In this document: piece by piece, positions 43,271 through 54,324 of the stretch | How positions within the stretch are numbered: position 1 is the stretch's first letter | How the letters are laid out: each line of letters opens with the position of its first letter | Source: Buchnera aphidicola (Rhopalosiphum maidis) | GTDB lineage: Bacteria > Pseudomonadota > Gammaproteobacteria > Enterobacterales > Enterobacteriaceae | NCBI RefSeq assembly: GCF_003671935.1 | Contig: NZ_CP032759.1 | Coordinates: 62,001 to 126,000, forward strand | DNA: 64,000 nucleotides | Reading direction: 5' to 3' | The notes under the pieces: generated by a model | The model's input: only the letters and a program-made list of their open reading frames with translations | Databases searched by the model: none | What the model was told of the DNA's origin: nothing | Position numbers and translations under genes: made by a program

Positions 43271-43283
43271 TGAAGGAATCTCA
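43271..43283 (+). promoter_or_regulatory. Possible MetR-type half-conserved site overlapping the metR start
   Basis: TGAA-GGAAT-CTCA matches the MetR pattern TGAAnnWnnTTCA at seven of eight fixed positions with A in the centre. It overlaps the ribosome-binding site and first base of metR, so it could mediate repression of metR by its own product. It might equally be the Shine-Dalgarno region and nothing more. Confidence 0.3.
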
Positions 43284-44221
43284 TGATCGAAATAAAACAT
43301 CTTCGAACACTACAAGCTTTAAAAAATAGCGGTTCATTAAGTGCAGCTGCAATTCAATTGCATCAAACACAATCAGCAATTTCTCATCAATTTAATCAAT
43401 TAGAAAAAAAATTAGGTTTCAAATTATTTATTAGGAAAAGTAACCCTATAAAATTTACAACACAAGGTGCAATTTTACTTCAATTATCAAAAGAAATACT
43501 ACCAAAAATTCACAAAGCAACACAAAATTGTAAAAAAACTCATCAGATGTCTATCAGACTAGCAATTGAATGTCATAGTTGTATTCAATGGCTAACACCA
43601 GCATTAAAAATATTTAAAAAAAAATGGCCAGGAGTAAAAATAGATTTTTATTCAGATATGATTTTTAGTCCTCAACCATCTCTTCAACAAGGAAAATTAG
43701 ATGTTGTATTAACTTCAGAAGTTTTACCAAAAAGTAATTTGTTCTATGTTCCTATGTTTGATTTCGAAGTGCGTTTAGTATTATCTCCTAATCATCCATT
43801 AGCTCAAAAAAAATACAATATTCTTCCGGAAGACTTAACAACTGAAACACTTATGATATATCCCGTTCAACGTGATAGATTAGATATATGGAAATTTTTT
43901 TTACAACCAGCAGGAATAATGCCAATTTTCAAAAATGTAAATAATACTTTACTTTTAATTCAAATGGTTTCAGCACAAATGGGTATTACTGCATTACCAC
44001 ATTGGGTAGTAGATACTTTTGAAAAACAAGGTTTAATAGTAACAAAAAAATTAGGAGATGGAATGTGGAAACGTTTATACGCAGCCATACGTGATGGTGA
44101 GCAAAAAGAATTAATTATACAAAATTTCGTTAATTCTATACGTTTACATGCTTGTACTCATTTAAAATTTATTCGTGACGCATTAAACCCTTGTTTTTTA
44201 AAAAAAATTAAAACTATTTAA
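43283..44221 (+). CDS. metR: LysR-type transcriptional regulator MetR
   Basis: Homocysteine-responsive activator of metE in enterics. It has 312 residues (317 in E. coli). The N-terminal winged helix-turn-helix [37 protein letters not shown] occupies about 1-37 and extends to about 60. The effector-binding domain keeps [16 protein letters not shown] near 95-110, [19 protein letters not shown] and [13 protein letters not shown]. The protein looks fully functional. It is divergent from metE, the E. coli arrangement, and overlaps convergent yigL by 8 nt. A dedicated regulator is unusual in so reduced a genome. Confidence 0.95.
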   Translation: MIEIKHLRTLQALKNSGSLSAAAIQLHQTQSAISHQFNQLEKKLGFKLFIRKSNPIKFTTQGAILLQLSKEILPKIHKATQNCKKTHQMSIRLAIECHSCIQWLTPALKIFKKKWPGVKIDFYSDMIFSPQPSLQQGKLDVVLTSEVLPKSNLFYVPMFDFEVRLVLSPNHPLAQKKYNILPEDLTTETLMIYPVQRDRLDIWKFFLQPAGIMPIFKNVNNTLLLIQMVSAQMGITALPHWVVDTFEKQGLIVTKKLGDGMWKRLYAAIRDGEQKELIIQNFVNSIRLHACTHLKFIRDALNPCFLKKIKTI

Positions 44222-45032
44222 TAGATTCATTTTTATTTATAAAATTTTTATCTAAAAAAGCTGCAACACCATCATTTTCATTGCTTCCAATAACTTCAGC
44301 ATATGGTAATATTTTTTTTAAACGCGAATCTGCATTTTTCATAATGCATGCTTTTCCAGAAATACTAAGCATGTCTTGATCATTCATTCCATCTCCAAAA
44401 GCAATAAACTCTTTCAAAGAAATTCCTAAAATACTAGATATTAACTTTAATCCATATCCTTTAGAAGCTTGTCTAGATACAACTTCTAAACAACCTAATG
44501 CAGAAAAATGAACATTGACTTGATCACCTACAGAAGAAGTAATTTCTTTTTCAAGATTATATAATTTTTTAAAATTATGACTTGTAAAAAACACTTTACT
44601 AATTTTATTAAAGTCAAATTTTTTTGGACAAAAGTATTTATATTTTAATGTTGAGAAGGAAGGACAAAAATTATTATTTATCTTATTATTGTTTATATAC
44701 CATTGATTATTACGATATACTTGAGTAATAATATCTGCATCTAAATATTTTATTTTACATAATTTTAAGGCTATTTCATTATCTAAGTTATTTTCAAAAA
44801 TTAATACATTATTTAAATCGTAAACTCGAGCTCCATTAGAGGTAATCATAAAAACTTTTATATTCAAAGCATCTCTAATTTCCATTATGTCAATATAATG
44901 ACGACCTGAAGCAAAAATAAAATAAAAACCTTTTTCTATTAAAAATTTTATGATTTTTTCAGTATATTTTGTTATTTTATTTTGTGGTGAAAGTAAAGTA
45001 CCATCTAAATCTACTGCAATAATTCGATACAT
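44214..45032 (-). CDS. yigL: HAD-family phosphatase YigL (Cof type)
   Basis: It has 272 residues (266 in E. coli). Motif I is [10 protein letters not shown] near 6-15 with the nucleophilic aspartate, and motif II is [10 protein letters not shown] near 40-49. The C2-type cap is followed by motif [15 protein letters not shown] near 220. The best fit is E. coli YigL, a sugar-phosphate/pyridoxal-phosphate phosphatase; [12 protein letters not shown] and [11 protein letters not shown] match it. The position next to metR-metE also agrees with E. coli yigL. The natural substrate here is unknown. Its 3' end overlaps metR. Confidence 0.9.
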   Translation of the reverse strand: MYRIIAVDLDGTLLSPQNKITKYTEKIIKFLIEKGFYFIFASGRHYIDIMEIRDALNIKVFMITSNGARVYDLNNVLIFENNLDNEIALKLCKIKYLDADIITQVYRNNQWYINNNKINNNFCPSFSTLKYKYFCPKKFDFNKISKVFFTSHNFKKLYNLEKEITSSVGDQVNVHFSALGCLEVVSRQASKGYGLKLISSILGISLKEFIAFGDGMNDQDMLSISGKACIMKNADSRLKKILPYAEVIGSNENDGVAAFLDKNFINKNESIK

Positions 45033-45171
45033 AAAAAACCTTAATAAAAAAATATATACTTAATATATTGAAAATATATCATAAGAAATACAAAAGTTAT
45101 TCAGAATCTTATAAAAATAAATAATTTAGATATAAATTTTATTCTTATAAAAAATGAAAAGAGATACCTAA

Positions 45172-46539
45172 ATGTTAAAAAAAGAGACAAATGTAGTCAT
45201 ACTTGCCGCTGGAAAAGGAACAAGAATGAAATCTAGCTGCCCCAAGGTATTACATATATTAGGTGGAAAAACAATTTTAGAACATGTGATAAATATAGCA
45301 AAATCTGTTAAACCTAAAAAAATTATACTAGTTTATAACAATGAAGAAAAAGAAATAAAATCTAAAATTAATGATACTTCTATACACTGGGTCGTTCAAA
45401 AAGAACAAAAAGGAACAGGGGATGCTATACTAAAAGCATCTAAAAATTTTTCAGATAATGACGATATAATAGTTCTTTATGGAGATATGCCATATATTTC
45501 AATTGAGTCAATAAAAAAATTATTCAATTCCAAAAAAAAATCTAAAATTAGCTTATTAACTGCTTATACTAAAAATCCTAATGGATATGGACGAGTATTA
45601 AAAAAAAATGGCAAAGTTATTAAAATTATAGAAGAACTAGATGCAAATTTTCGCGAAAAAAAAATTAAAGAGGTCTATTCTGGAACATTTATAGCAAGTG
45701 GAAAAGATTTAAAAAGATGGCTAAATAAAATTAATAATAAAAATATTAAAAAAGAATTTTATGCAACTGATATTATTCATTTTGCTAATTTAGAAAAAAG
45801 TATCATTAAAACAGTACAAACTTTAAATTATCAAGAAATATTAGGTGTCAATAATAAACTACAATTATCTATTTTAGAAAAAATATTCCAAAAAAAACAA
45901 ATAAATGATTTACTTCTTTCAGGTGTTACATTAAAAGATCCATATCATTTTATTTTAAGAGGAATATTGAAACATGGAAAAAACGTAGAAATAGATACTG
46001 GTGTTATATTAGAAGGAAATATTGTTTTAGGAAATAATGTCAAAATTGGAGCTGGATCTGTGATTAAAAATAGCTTTATTGATAATCAAACTGAAATTAA
46101 AGAATATACAGTTGTAGAAAACGTCAAAATAGGAAAAAAATGTATTATAGGTCCTTTTGCACATTTACGACCTAACACTATATTAGATAATCAAATTCAT
46201 ATAGGTAATTTTGTTGAAATTAAAGATAGTACTGTAAAGGAAAAATCTAAAATTAAACACCTGAGTTATTTCGGAAATGCCGAAATTGGCTCTCAAGTTA
46301 ACGTCGGAGCAGGTAGTATTACATGCAATTACGATGGTGTAAATAAATTCAAAACTATTATTGGTGATAATGTTTTGATAGGTGCTAGTACACAATTAAT
46401 TGCACCCATTAAAGTTACAAAAAATACAACTATTGCAGCAGGAACTACTTTAATTAAAGACGTAAATACACCGTGTTTAGTTTACAATAGTAAAGAACAA
46501 AAACAAAAAAAAAACTGGATACGTCCCAAAAAATTATAA
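45172..46539 (+). CDS. glmU: Bifunctional GlcN-1-P acetyltransferase / UDP-GlcNAc pyrophosphorylase
   Basis: Makes UDP-GlcNAc for peptidoglycan. It has 455 residues (456 in E. coli). The N-terminal nucleotidyltransferase has LAAGKGTRMKSSCPKVLH near 11-28 and VLYGDMPYIS near 101. The C-terminal left-handed beta helix carries hexapeptide repeats and the acetyltransferase residues in AHLRPNT near 331 and GSITCNYDGVNK near 382. Its product supplies murB among others. glmS follows after 80 nt, the usual glmUS arrangement. Confidence 0.97.
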   Translation: MLKKETNVVILAAGKGTRMKSSCPKVLHILGGKTILEHVINIAKSVKPKKIILVYNNEEKEIKSKINDTSIHWVVQKEQKGTGDAILKASKNFSDNDDIIVLYGDMPYISIESIKKLFNSKKKSKISLLTAYTKNPNGYGRVLKKNGKVIKIIEELDANFREKKIKEVYSGTFIASGKDLKRWLNKINNKNIKKEFYATDIIHFANLEKSIIKTVQTLNYQEILGVNNKLQLSILEKIFQKKQINDLLLSGVTLKDPYHFILRGILKHGKNVEIDTGVILEGNIVLGNNVKIGAGSVIKNSFIDNQTEIKEYTVVENVKIGKKCIIGPFAHLRPNTILDNQIHIGNFVEIKDSTVKEKSKIKHLSYFGNAEIGSQVNVGAGSITCNYDGVNKFKTIIGDNVLIGASTQLIAPIKVTKNTTIAAGTTLIKDVNTPCLVYNSKEQKQKKNWIRPKKL

Positions 46540-46619
46540 AAAAACTAATCAATATAATTAAATAATTTATATTGTTTATTAAAAACTATTTTATACAAAT
46601 ATTACAAAGGTATATTTCT

Positions 46620-48446
46620 ATGTGTGGTATTGTTGCTGCAGTAACACAACGCAATATAATTAATTTTCTTCTCGAAGGTATTAAAAAATTAGAATACCGA
46701 GGATACGACTCTTCAGGATTAGCTGTAATAAATGAAAATAACAATATTATTCGGATACGGTGTGTAGGTAAGGTAAATAATCTTTTGAACAAAGTAAAGA
46801 AAAAAAAACTATTTGGTAAAATTGGCCTAGCTCATACTAGATGGGCTACTCATGGAACAGTTTCAGAAAAAAACACACATCCTCATATATCTTCACATAT
46901 TGTTGTAGTTCATAACGGTGTAATCGAAAATAATTTAAAATTACGGATTTTTTTAGAAAAAAAAGGTTATATATTTTATTCTGATACAGATACAGAAGTA
47001 GTCGCACACTTACTACACTGGGAACAAACTAAAACAGGAGAATCACTTCTAGAAGTTATACAACGCATCAAAAAAAAATTACACGGAAATTATAGTATGG
47101 TGATTATGGACGGAAATAATTCATCAAGATTAATAGCAGTTCGTTCTGGAAGTCCATTAGTTATTGGATTAGGTATAGAAGAAAATTTTATAGCTTCAGA
47201 TCAAATTGCATTGTTAAATATCACAAAACGTTTTATATATTTAGAAGAAGGAGATGTTGCTGTTATTAAAAGTAAAAAAATAAATATTTTCGATAAAAAT
47301 GGTTCTACAATTAAAAGAAAAGAAATTACATCTAATGTCAAATATAAACCAGTGAATAAAGGAAAATATAAACATTATATGGAAAAAGAAATATATGAAC
47401 AACCTATTTCAGTTCGAAATACACTAAATAATCGTTTAAAAAAAGATGCAATTGATTTTTCAGAATTAGGAAATAAAGAAAAAACTTTTTTTTTAAATGC
47501 AGAGCATATTCAAATAGTAGCATGCGGTACATCTTACCACGCTGCAATGGTTTCTAGATATTGGTTTGAATCACTTGCTAATATTCCATGTGATGTTGAA
47601 ATCGCTTCTGAATTTTCTTCACGAAAATTAGCAACTAGAAAAAAAAGTGTTTTTATTACCTTATCACAATCTGGTGAAACAGCAGATACACTAGCAGCAC
47701 TAAGAATTTCAAAAAAATTAGGTTATTTAGGAAGTTTAACTATATGTAATATGAAAGGTTCATCTTTAGTTCAAGAATCTGATTGTTATTTATTAACTAA
47801 AGCAGGAATAGAAATAGGAGTAGCTTCAACAAAATCTTTCACTACACAGTTAACAGTCTTGTTAATGTTAGTAGCAAAAATTACAAAATTTAAAAATCAA
47901 AAAAATAATATTGAAAAAAAAATTGCGCAAACATTAAGTATTTTACCATTTAGAATAGAAGAAATTTTAAAAAAAAACACTCTAATTAAAACTCTAGCGA
48001 ATAAATTATGCAATAAAAAAAATATATTGTTTCTTGGACGAGGAGATCAATATCCTATAGCTATGGAAGGAGCTTTAAAATTAAAAGAAATTTCTTATAT
48101 TCATGCTGAAGCTTATCCTTCTGGAGAACTCAAGCACGGTCCTCTTGCATTAATCGATAAAAATATACCAGTTATTATTACAGCTCCAAAGAATTCATTA
48201 TTTGAAAAAACAAAAAAAAACATTAAAGAAATATGTGCAAGAGGTGGTATAATCTACGTTTTTTCAGATCAAGATATTGATTTAGAGAAAAATATGACTA
48301 TTATAAAAATTCCTTATTCAGAAGAAATAATAGCACCTATTTTATATATAATTCCATTGCAATTGCTTGCTTACTATATTGCTTTAAGTAAGGGAAAAAA
48401 CATTGATCAACCAAGAAATCTTGCAAAATCAGTTACAGTAGAATAA
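46620..48446 (+). CDS. glmS: Glutamine-fructose-6-phosphate aminotransferase (isomerizing)
   Basis: Makes glucosamine 6-phosphate from fructose 6-phosphate and glutamine, entry to amino-sugar synthesis. I place the start at 46620, so the protein begins MCGIVAAV. The Cys after Met is the glutaminase nucleophile and must become N-terminal, and AAAGG at 46606-46610 is well placed. The ATG at 46572 would bury it. The protein has 608 residues (609 in E. coli). Two SIS domains carry [15 protein letters not shown] and STKSFTTQL, and the end is KSVTVE as in E. coli. It is followed by an A/T hairpin (about 48442-48466). Confidence 0.97.
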   Translation: MCGIVAAVTQRNIINFLLEGIKKLEYRGYDSSGLAVINENNNIIRIRCVGKVNNLLNKVKKKKLFGKIGLAHTRWATHGTVSEKNTHPHISSHIVVVHNGVIENNLKLRIFLEKKGYIFYSDTDTEVVAHLLHWEQTKTGESLLEVIQRIKKKLHGNYSMVIMDGNNSSRLIAVRSGSPLVIGLGIEENFIASDQIALLNITKRFIYLEEGDVAVIKSKKINIFDKNGSTIKRKEITSNVKYKPVNKGKYKHYMEKEIYEQPISVRNTLNNRLKKDAIDFSELGNKEKTFFLNAEHIQIVACGTSYHAAMVSRYWFESLANIPCDVEIASEFSSRKLATRKKSVFITLSQSGETADTLAALRISKKLGYLGSLTICNMKGSSLVQESDCYLLTKAGIEIGVASTKSFTTQLTVLLMLVAKITKFKNQKNNIEKKIAQTLSILPFRIEEILKKNTLIKTLANKLCNKKNILFLGRGDQYPIAMEGALKLKEISYIHAEAYPSGELKHGPLALIDKNIPVIITAPKNSLFEKTKKNIKEICARGGIIYVFSDQDIDLEKNMTIIKIPYSEEIIAPILYIIPLQLLAYYIALSKGKNIDQPRNLAKSVTVE

Positions 48447-48499
48447 AAATTTTTTTAATTTTTATTATCAATAACATAAAACTATGTTTTTTTTAAAAA

Positions 48500-48541
48500 A
48501 GAGTATGAGCTATCAATTTTAAAAACTTAATCTCATACTCT
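48500..48541 (-). terminator. Terminator of rpoH between convergent glmS and rpoH
   Basis: A perfect 10-bp inverted repeat (48500-48509 with 48532-48541) has a 22-nt loop. Read on the minus strand it is followed by a T-run (about 48499-48495), as expected for rho-independent termination of rpoH. On the plus strand the tail is ATGCAGG, unsuitable for glmS. Confidence 0.65.
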
Positions 48542-48606
48542 ATGCAGGTGATTATCTAAAGTTACAAATTATTAATTTTTTAAATTTTTTATTATTAAAT
48601 ATAAAG

Positions 48607-49464
48607 TTAATTTTCTATAGCTATTTTCAATTTTTTCATAGCATTTTTTTCTAATTGTCGAACACGTTCAGCAGAAATTCCATAATTATTTGCAATTGTT
48701 TGCAAAGTATTTTTTTTCTTTTTATCTAACCAACGTGCGCAAATTATGTTTCGACTTCGCTCATCTAGCCTCAACAACGCATTGCTTAATTTACTTGTAG
48801 TATGTTTATCCCAATTATCTTGCTCTAACCCATGTGCAAAATTAGATTTTTTATCTTGTAAATAGAGTGTATTACCATTAATTTTCCCATCTTTTAAATC
48901 TTCTTCTGGAAATGGATTAAATGTTATATCTTGAGCTGACATTCTAGATTCCATTTCTCTAACATCTTCACTGCTTACACCTAATTCTCGAGCAACTATT
49001 TCAATTTCTTCTTCATTAAACCAGCCTAATCTTTTTTTATTTTTTCTTAAATTAAAAAATAATTTTCTTTGAGACTTAGTCGTTGCTACTTTTACAATTC
49101 GCCAATTACGTAATACATATTCATGTATTTCCGATTTAATCCAATGTACCGCAAAAGAAACGAGACGTACTCCTATTTCTGGATTAAATCTACGTACTGC
49201 TTTCATCAAACCTATATTACCTTCTTGTATTAAATCGGCTTGGAGCAAACCATATCCTGAATAATTACGTGAAATATGAATAACAAAACGAAGATGAGAA
49301 AGAATTAAAGTTTTTGCAGCATCTAAATCACCGTTATAACGTAAACGTTTAGTTAATGATTTTTCTTCTTCAATAGACAACATTGGCCATAGATTAGCTA
49401 TTCTAATATAAGCATCTAAATTACCTAGTGCTGTTACAGATAAAATCTGTATTTTATTAGTCAT
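48607..49464 (-). CDS. rpoH: Heat-shock sigma factor sigma-32
   Basis: Directs RNA polymerase to heat-shock promoters. It has 285 residues (284 in E. coli). The RpoH box [18 protein letters not shown] near 131-148 distinguishes it from sigma-70. Region 2 ([21 protein letters not shown] to [22 protein letters not shown]) and region 4.2 ([25 protein letters not shown]) are intact. A likely target, the groES promoter, is in this window at 56491-56519. In E. coli ftsE and ftsX lie between ftsY and rpoH; here they are missing. Confidence 0.97.
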   Translation of the reverse strand: MTNKIQILSVTALGNLDAYIRIANLWPMLSIEEEKSLTKRLRYNGDLDAAKTLILSHLRFVIHISRNYSGYGLLQADLIQEGNIGLMKAVRRFNPEIGVRLVSFAVHWIKSEIHEYVLRNWRIVKVATTKSQRKLFFNLRKNKKRLGWFNEEEIEIVARELGVSSEDVREMESRMSAQDITFNPFPEEDLKDGKINGNTLYLQDKKSNFAHGLEQDNWDKHTTSKLSNALLRLDERSRNIICARWLDKKKKNTLQTIANNYGISAERVRQLEKNAMKKLKIAIEN

Positions 49465-49619
49465 TTTAATTCCCGCATTGACAAAATATATTTAATGAAT
49501 TATGAATATGTGGGATTAGTTCATCATACTTGAATTAAAAACTAAAATCAAAATTTTATAAAAATCTTGAAAATCAAAAATAAAACTGTAACTTAATTAT
49601 AAAAAAATAGGTAATTTAA

Positions 49620-50672
49620 CTATTTAACAAAAATAGATTTAATAAAATTATTACTGTTAAAAACAACTAAATCTGTCATTTTTTCACCAATACCAACATA
49701 ACGAATAGGAATTGAAAATTGATTTGCTAACGAAAAAATTACTCCTCCTTTTGCAGTTCCATCTAATTTAGTAATAACTAGTCCAGTTAACTGTATTGCT
49801 TTATGAAACATTTCTGTTTGCTTAATCGTATTTTGACCATTACAAGCGTCAATAACTAACATAATTTCATGTGGAGCAGATAAGTTTAATTTTTTAATAA
49901 CTCTAACTATTTTTTTTAATTCTTCTAATAAATGTAATTTGTTATGTAATCTTCCAGCTGTATCAATAATTAAAACATCTATTTTTTTTGATATAGCAGA
50001 TTTCAATGCATCAAATGCTACTGAAGCTGGATCAGAACCAGAAGATTGAGAAATAACAGGAATATTATTAATTTTTCCTAATATTTTCAATTGTTCTATA
50101 CCAGCAGCACGAAATGTATCTGCTGCTGCTAACATTACAGATTTTCCTTCTAATTTATATTTTTTTGCTAATTTGGAAACTGTTGTTGTTTTTCCTGTTC
50201 CGTTTATTCCAACTACCAAAATCACAAAAGGAACATGATTAGATATTTCTAAAGGTTTTTCTACTTTTTTTAAAATAGAATACATGTTCTCTTTTAGAAG
50301 ACAGTAAATTTTTTCAGCGTTTTTTAACTCTTTATACGTTGCATCATGAATTAATTTGTTAATAATTTGATCTGTAGTATTAACACCAATATCAGAAAGA
50401 AGCATAATTTCTTCTAATTCTTCAAAAAGAGCGTCATCTATCTTTTTTGACGAAAAGATACGATTGATGCTATCACCAAAAAATTGTTTAGTTTTATTTA
50501 AACTCTTTTTTAATCTAAAAAGAAAATCTATTTTTTTATTAGTAATATTTTCTGTGTTATCAGTGTTTTCTCTTTTTTCTAATAAAACATTTTCTTTTAT
50601 TTCTTCTTGATTTTTTTTCTTTATCTTAGAATTTATCCAAGAAAAAAAACTATTTTTTTTATCAACATTCAT
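49620..50672 (-). CDS. ftsY: Signal recognition particle receptor FtsY
   Basis: GTPase that docks the SRP-ribosome complex at the membrane. It has 350 residues, much shorter than the 497 of E. coli. The long acidic A domain is reduced to about 50 charged residues, while the NG domain is complete. G1 is GINGTGKTTTVSKLA near 155, followed by DTFRAAGIEQL near 186, DTAGRLHNKLHLLEEL near 237 and TKLDGTAKGG near 298. Short A domains are common in reduced genomes and do not abolish NG activity. It is divergent from rsmD, as in E. coli. Confidence 0.96.
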   Translation of the reverse strand: MNVDKKNSFFSWINSKIKKKNQEEIKENVLLEKRENTDNTENITNKKIDFLFRLKKSLNKTKQFFGDSINRIFSSKKIDDALFEELEEIMLLSDIGVNTTDQIINKLIHDATYKELKNAEKIYCLLKENMYSILKKVEKPLEISNHVPFVILVVGINGTGKTTTVSKLAKKYKLEGKSVMLAAADTFRAAGIEQLKILGKINNIPVISQSSGSDPASVAFDALKSAISKKIDVLIIDTAGRLHNKLHLLEELKKIVRVIKKLNLSAPHEIMLVIDACNGQNTIKQTEMFHKAIQLTGLVITKLDGTAKGGVIFSLANQFSIPIRYVGIGEKMTDLVVFNSNNFIKSIFVK

Positions 50673-50802
50673 TTTATTGCCCTTAATTTAAACAAATAAT
50701 AATTATTTTATTTATAACTTAAAAAATTAAAAATTAAATATTTATTTAAATTATATTTAATAATAAAATAAATTATATTAAAAATATAAAAAATATAATA
50801 AA

Positions 50803-51375
50803 ATGCACAACTTTTTTTTAAAAAACAACGGAAAAATTCATATTATTTCTGGAAAATTAAAAGGAAAAAAAATATTAATTAAAAACAATTTAAATATAAG
50901 ACCAACAACTAATCGAATACGAGAAACACTTTTTAATTGGTTATCTAAGCATATTCAAAATGCTCGTTGTTTAGATTGTTTTGCAGGCAGTGGTGCACTA
51001 GGAATAGAAGCTTTATCTAGAGATGCAAAATTTGTAACTCTATTAGAAATAGAAAAAAAAACGATAATTTTATTAAAAGATAATATAAAAAGATTAAATA
51101 TATCTAACTTAGAAGTTATACATACTAATGCTCTCAATTGGCTTAAAAAAAATAAGCAACCGTATGATATAATATTTATAGATCCACCATATAATCAAAA
51201 ATTAATTGACCAAACTATTTTTTTATTAGAAAAAAAAAAATGGGTTAAGAAAAAATCATTAATTTATATAGAACAAGAAAAAAAAAATTCTTTTATTATA
51301 TCTAAAAATTGGACTTTATATAAGAAAAAAACTACAAATAGAATAGCATGTTATCTTTATGTTTTTAATGTATAA
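50803..51375 (+). CDS. rsmD: 16S rRNA (guanine966-N2)-methyltransferase
   Basis: Methylates G966 of 16S rRNA using S-adenosylmethionine. It has 190 residues (198 in E. coli). The Rossmann-like fold shows the cofactor loop LDCFAGSGALGIEALSR near 56-72 and the catalytic IIFIDPPYNQ near 124-133. The early motif RPTTNRIRETLFNWL is also typical. There is no clear Shine-Dalgarno before the ATG. It is divergent from ftsY and followed by dnaT after 44 nt on the same strand. Confidence 0.95.
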   Translation: MHNFFLKNNGKIHIISGKLKGKKILIKNNLNIRPTTNRIRETLFNWLSKHIQNARCLDCFAGSGALGIEALSRDAKFVTLLEIEKKTIILLKDNIKRLNISNLEVIHTNALNWLKKNKQPYDIIFIDPPYNQKLIDQTIFLLEKKKWVKKKSLIYIEQEKKNSFIISKNWTLYKKKTTNRIACYLYVFNV

Positions 51376-51419
51376 AAGATAAAAATTATTTTAATAAAAG
51401 TAAATAGGACTAAATACTC

Positions 51420-51908
51420 ATGAAAATTTTAGTTTCAAAAAATATAACTCTTAACTTATTTTGTAAAAATCCTACTCAAATTATAGACACAGAAAATAAC
51501 GGTACTATAGCTGTATCAAAAAATAAAAAAATTTTATTTTATGCAATAACACCAAAAGTTTTACAAAAATTATTTGATATTGAAAAATATAATTCAAAAA
51601 ATGAAACGAAAAAAAAAGTAATAGAAAAGTTCCCAATGCATTCTAATTGGGTGCCCGATAAAGATTTTATACGAAAAGCTGCATTATGGGGGATATCATT
51701 AGATGAAGAAGTTTCAAAATATGAACTTGCTTCTTTTATCTCTTATTGGGAAGCAGAAGGTTTTTTCTATCATCATATACAATGGCAACAAAAACTAGCT
51801 AGAAGTTTAGATCGTAGTCGATCTATGAACGTAATTAAACAAAAAAAAGATATTACTTATATACCAGTTCCTGATCAAAAAACACCTGATGGATTTAGAG
51901 GCAAATAA
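51420..51908 (+). CDS. dnaT: Primosomal protein DnaT
   Basis: Helps load the DnaB-DnaC complex at restarted forks in the PriA pathway. It has 162 residues (179 in E. coli), the difference lying in the variable N-terminal half. The diagnostic C-terminal half is well conserved: WVPDKDFIRKAALWGISL near 78-95, ELASFISYWEAEG near 101-113 and HHIQWQQKLARSL near 118-130. The stop codon overlaps the dnaC start in TAATG, so the two are translationally coupled. Confidence 0.94.
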   Translation: MKILVSKNITLNLFCKNPTQIIDTENNGTIAVSKNKKILFYAITPKVLQKLFDIEKYNSKNETKKKVIEKFPMHSNWVPDKDFIRKAALWGISLDEEVSKYELASFISYWEAEGFFYHHIQWQQKLARSLDRSRSMNVIKQKKDITYIPVPDQKTPDGFRGK

Positions 51909-52648
51909 TGACATTTTATACTGAATTTTTTAAACGTCTTCAACGTCTTATGCCTAATAATATTAAACCAAAATTTGAGAGTGATCAGGATTTGTTAGCT
52001 TGGAATCAAGAACAAGGTAGACTATCTTCTGAGTCTATATTACGTGAAAATAAAGCTATGAAAATGCAACGTGTTTTAGGAAGATCGGGAATACGTGAAC
52101 TATATATGAACTGTTCTTTTGAAAACTATAAAATTGAACATGATGGACAAAGAAAGGTACTTAAAGCAGCAAAACGTTATGCTGAAGAATTTAATGAAAA
52201 TATTGCAAGTTTTATTTTTTCGGGAAGACCAGGAACTGGAAAAAACCACTTAGCTTCTGCTATAGGTAATTATTTAATTTTGCATGGAAAGAGTATTTTA
52301 ATTGTCACAGTAGCAGATTTGATGTCTAACATGAAAGGTACATTTAGTGGTACTAGCAATATCACTGAAGAAAATTTACTGCATAATCTCAGTAGCGTTG
52401 ATTTATTAATGATTGACGAAATTGGTATGCAGACTGAATCTCGTTACGAAAAAGTAATCATAAATCAAATAGTTGATAGAAGATCTTCTTCTAAACGTTC
52501 TACTGGGATGTTATCTAATTTAGATCATAAGGGTATGAAAAGCTTATTAGGAGAAAGAGTCATTGACAGAATGCGTTTAGGTAACAGTTTATGGTTAACT
52601 TTTGAATGGGATAGCTATAGACAATATGTAAAGGGTAACGAATATTAA
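51908..52648 (+). CDS. dnaC: DNA helicase loader DnaC
   Basis: AAA+ ATPase that loads DnaB helicase onto DNA. It has 246 residues (245 in E. coli). The N-terminal DnaB-binding part contains MQRVLGRSGIRELYMNCSFENY. Walker A is SGRPGTGKNHLASAIG near 105-120 and Walker B is LLMIDEIGMQTES near 168-180, followed by the arginine-rich VDRRSSSKRSTGML and GERVIDRMRLGNSLW. The DnaA initiator is encoded at 60840, so the initiation machinery is well represented. Confidence 0.97.
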   Translation: MTFYTEFFKRLQRLMPNNIKPKFESDQDLLAWNQEQGRLSSESILRENKAMKMQRVLGRSGIRELYMNCSFENYKIEHDGQRKVLKAAKRYAEEFNENIASFIFSGRPGTGKNHLASAIGNYLILHGKSILIVTVADLMSNMKGTFSGTSNITEENLLHNLSSVDLLMIDEIGMQTESRYEKVIINQIVDRRSSSKRSTGMLSNLDHKGMKSLLGERVIDRMRLGNSLWLTFEWDSYRQYVKGNEY

Positions 52649-52672
52649 TAATAATTAAAAATAAAACAATTT

Positions 52673-53236
52673 TTATTTAACTCTAGATACATATTCACCA
52701 GATCGAGTATCTACTTTAATCAGTGATCCAATTTGTATAAATAATGGAACTTTAACAATTGCACCTGTACTTAATTTAGCTAGTTTAGTAGTAGTATTTA
52801 CTGTATCACTTTTTAAGGCGATTTCTGTATCTATAACTTTAAGTTCTACAAAAATATTAGGTGTAATAGAAATTGGTTGATTATTCCAAAAAGTAATAAC
52901 GCATGTGTCTTGTTCTAATAACCATTTTTTATTAACACCAACAATTTTTTCATCTACTGATAATTCTTCAAATTTATCATTAATAAAATACCAAAAATAA
53001 CCGTTATTATATAAATAAGATAATGTATATTCTGAAACATCAGCTATTTCTAAAGAATCTGTAGACTTAAAGGTTTTTTCTATTAATTGCTTTGTTAATA
53101 ATTTTCTTAGCTTTACACGAACGAAAGCTTGACCTTTTCCAGGCTTAACAAATTCACTAGATTCTATTAAACAGGGTTCTTTTTCAAAAATAATTTTACG
53201 ACCCGAACGAAAATTATTACTATGATATACTCTCAT
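52673..53236 (-). CDS. efp: Translation elongation factor P
   Basis: Relieves ribosome stalling at proline stretches. It has 187 residues (188 in E. coli). The modified residue Lys34 is in [15 protein letters not shown] at exactly position 34. The oligonucleotide-binding domains follow and the protein ends [12 protein letters not shown] as in E. coli. It is divergent from epmB, which provides the (R)-beta-lysine used to modify this lysine. Only 25 nt lie between the two start codons; GAGG serves as the Shine-Dalgarno for efp. Confidence 0.97.
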   Translation of the reverse strand: MRVYHSNNFRSGRKIIFEKEPCLIESSEFVKPGKGQAFVRVKLRKLLTKQLIEKTFKSTDSLEIADVSEYTLSYLYNNGYFWYFINDKFEELSVDEKIVGVNKKWLLEQDTCVITFWNNQPISITPNIFVELKVIDTEIALKSDTVNTTTKLAKLSTGAIVKVPLFIQIGSLIKVDTRSGEYVSRVK

Positions 53237-53261
53237 AAAAACCTCTACTTTTAATAAATTT

Positions 53262-54275
53262 ATGAAAATTCAAAAAACGATAAAATTGAATAGAGAAAAA
53301 GATTCTTGGTTATATGAAATTTCAAATTCTATTATTGAACCCAAAAAACTATTAAAATTTCTTTGTTTAGAAAAATATCCTAAATATTACGATCCTAAAT
53401 CAAAAAAAATTTTTCCATTTCGAGTTCCTTATTCTTTCGCGTTAAGAATGAAAAAAAAAGACCCCGAAGATCCATTATTATTACAAGTTATTACAAATAA
53501 TCAAGAATTTTTAAATAATTCACAATTTAATCACGATCCTGTCAAAGAAAGAAAAGATATTGTTTTACCAGGGCTATTACATAAGTATAAAGATCGAGTA
53601 CTATGGATGTTAAAAACAAATTGTGCCATTAATTGCAGATACTGTTTTAGAAAACATTTCCCATATGAAAAAAACAAGGGAAATAAAAAAAACTGGATGA
53701 AAATACTTAACTATATTAATCAAAATATACAGTTAAATGAAGTAATTCTTTCAGGAGGAGATCCATTAATGGCAAAAGATCATGAATTACTATGGGTAAT
53801 CACATCATTATCTAAAATAAAACATATAAAAAGACTAAGAATTCATACTAGATTACCTGTTGTAATACCAAATCGCATTACGTCTGATCTTTGTCAAATT
53901 TTTTTTAATTCAACTTTAAAAATCATTATTGTTACTCATATTAATCATCCACAAGAAATTAATAAAGAATTAAGTGATAGTTTGTTAAAATTAAAAGAAT
54001 CTAACGTTATTTTACTTAATCAAAGTGTTTTATTAAAAAAAATAAATGATAATGCTTCTGTTTTAGCGGAGCTTAGCAACGTTTTATGTAAAAATAATAT
54101 TATTCCATATTATTTACATATTTTAGATAAAGTTAAGGGAACATCACATTTTCTAGTTTCAAATGAAAAAGCTAGATCTATTATATCAGATTTAATGAAA
54201 ATGGTATCCGGTTTTTTAGTACCAAGATTAGTTTTAGATGATGGGTCGAAAAATCACAAATCAATTATTATTTAA
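53262..54275 (+). CDS. epmB: EF-P post-translational lysine 2,3-aminomutase EpmB
   Basis: Radical-SAM enzyme that converts lysine to beta-lysine for attachment to EF-P by EpmA. It has 337 residues (342 in E. coli). The CxxxCxxC cluster motif is [17 protein letters not shown] near 124-140. [10 protein letters not shown] near 166-175 and [17 protein letters not shown] near 188-204 are typical of the family. A conserved lysine for PLP is expected in the C-terminal third. The adjacent efp supports the function; epmA is not in this window. The start lies 25 nt from efp, leaving almost no room for a promoter. Confidence 0.95.
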   Translation: MKIQKTIKLNREKDSWLYEISNSIIEPKKLLKFLCLEKYPKYYDPKSKKIFPFRVPYSFALRMKKKDPEDPLLLQVITNNQEFLNNSQFNHDPVKERKDIVLPGLLHKYKDRVLWMLKTNCAINCRYCFRKHFPYEKNKGNKKNWMKILNYINQNIQLNEVILSGGDPLMAKDHELLWVITSLSKIKHIKRLRIHTRLPVVIPNRITSDLCQIFFNSTLKIIIVTHINHPQEINKELSDSLLKLKESNVILLNQSVLLKKINDNASVLAELSNVLCKNNIIPYYLHILDKVKGTSHFLVSNEKARSIISDLMKMVSGFLVPRLVLDDGSKNHKSIII

Positions 54276-54324
54276 TATAAATAGTTAATTTTATATTATT
54301 TGTTAGTAATTTAAAAAAAATAAA

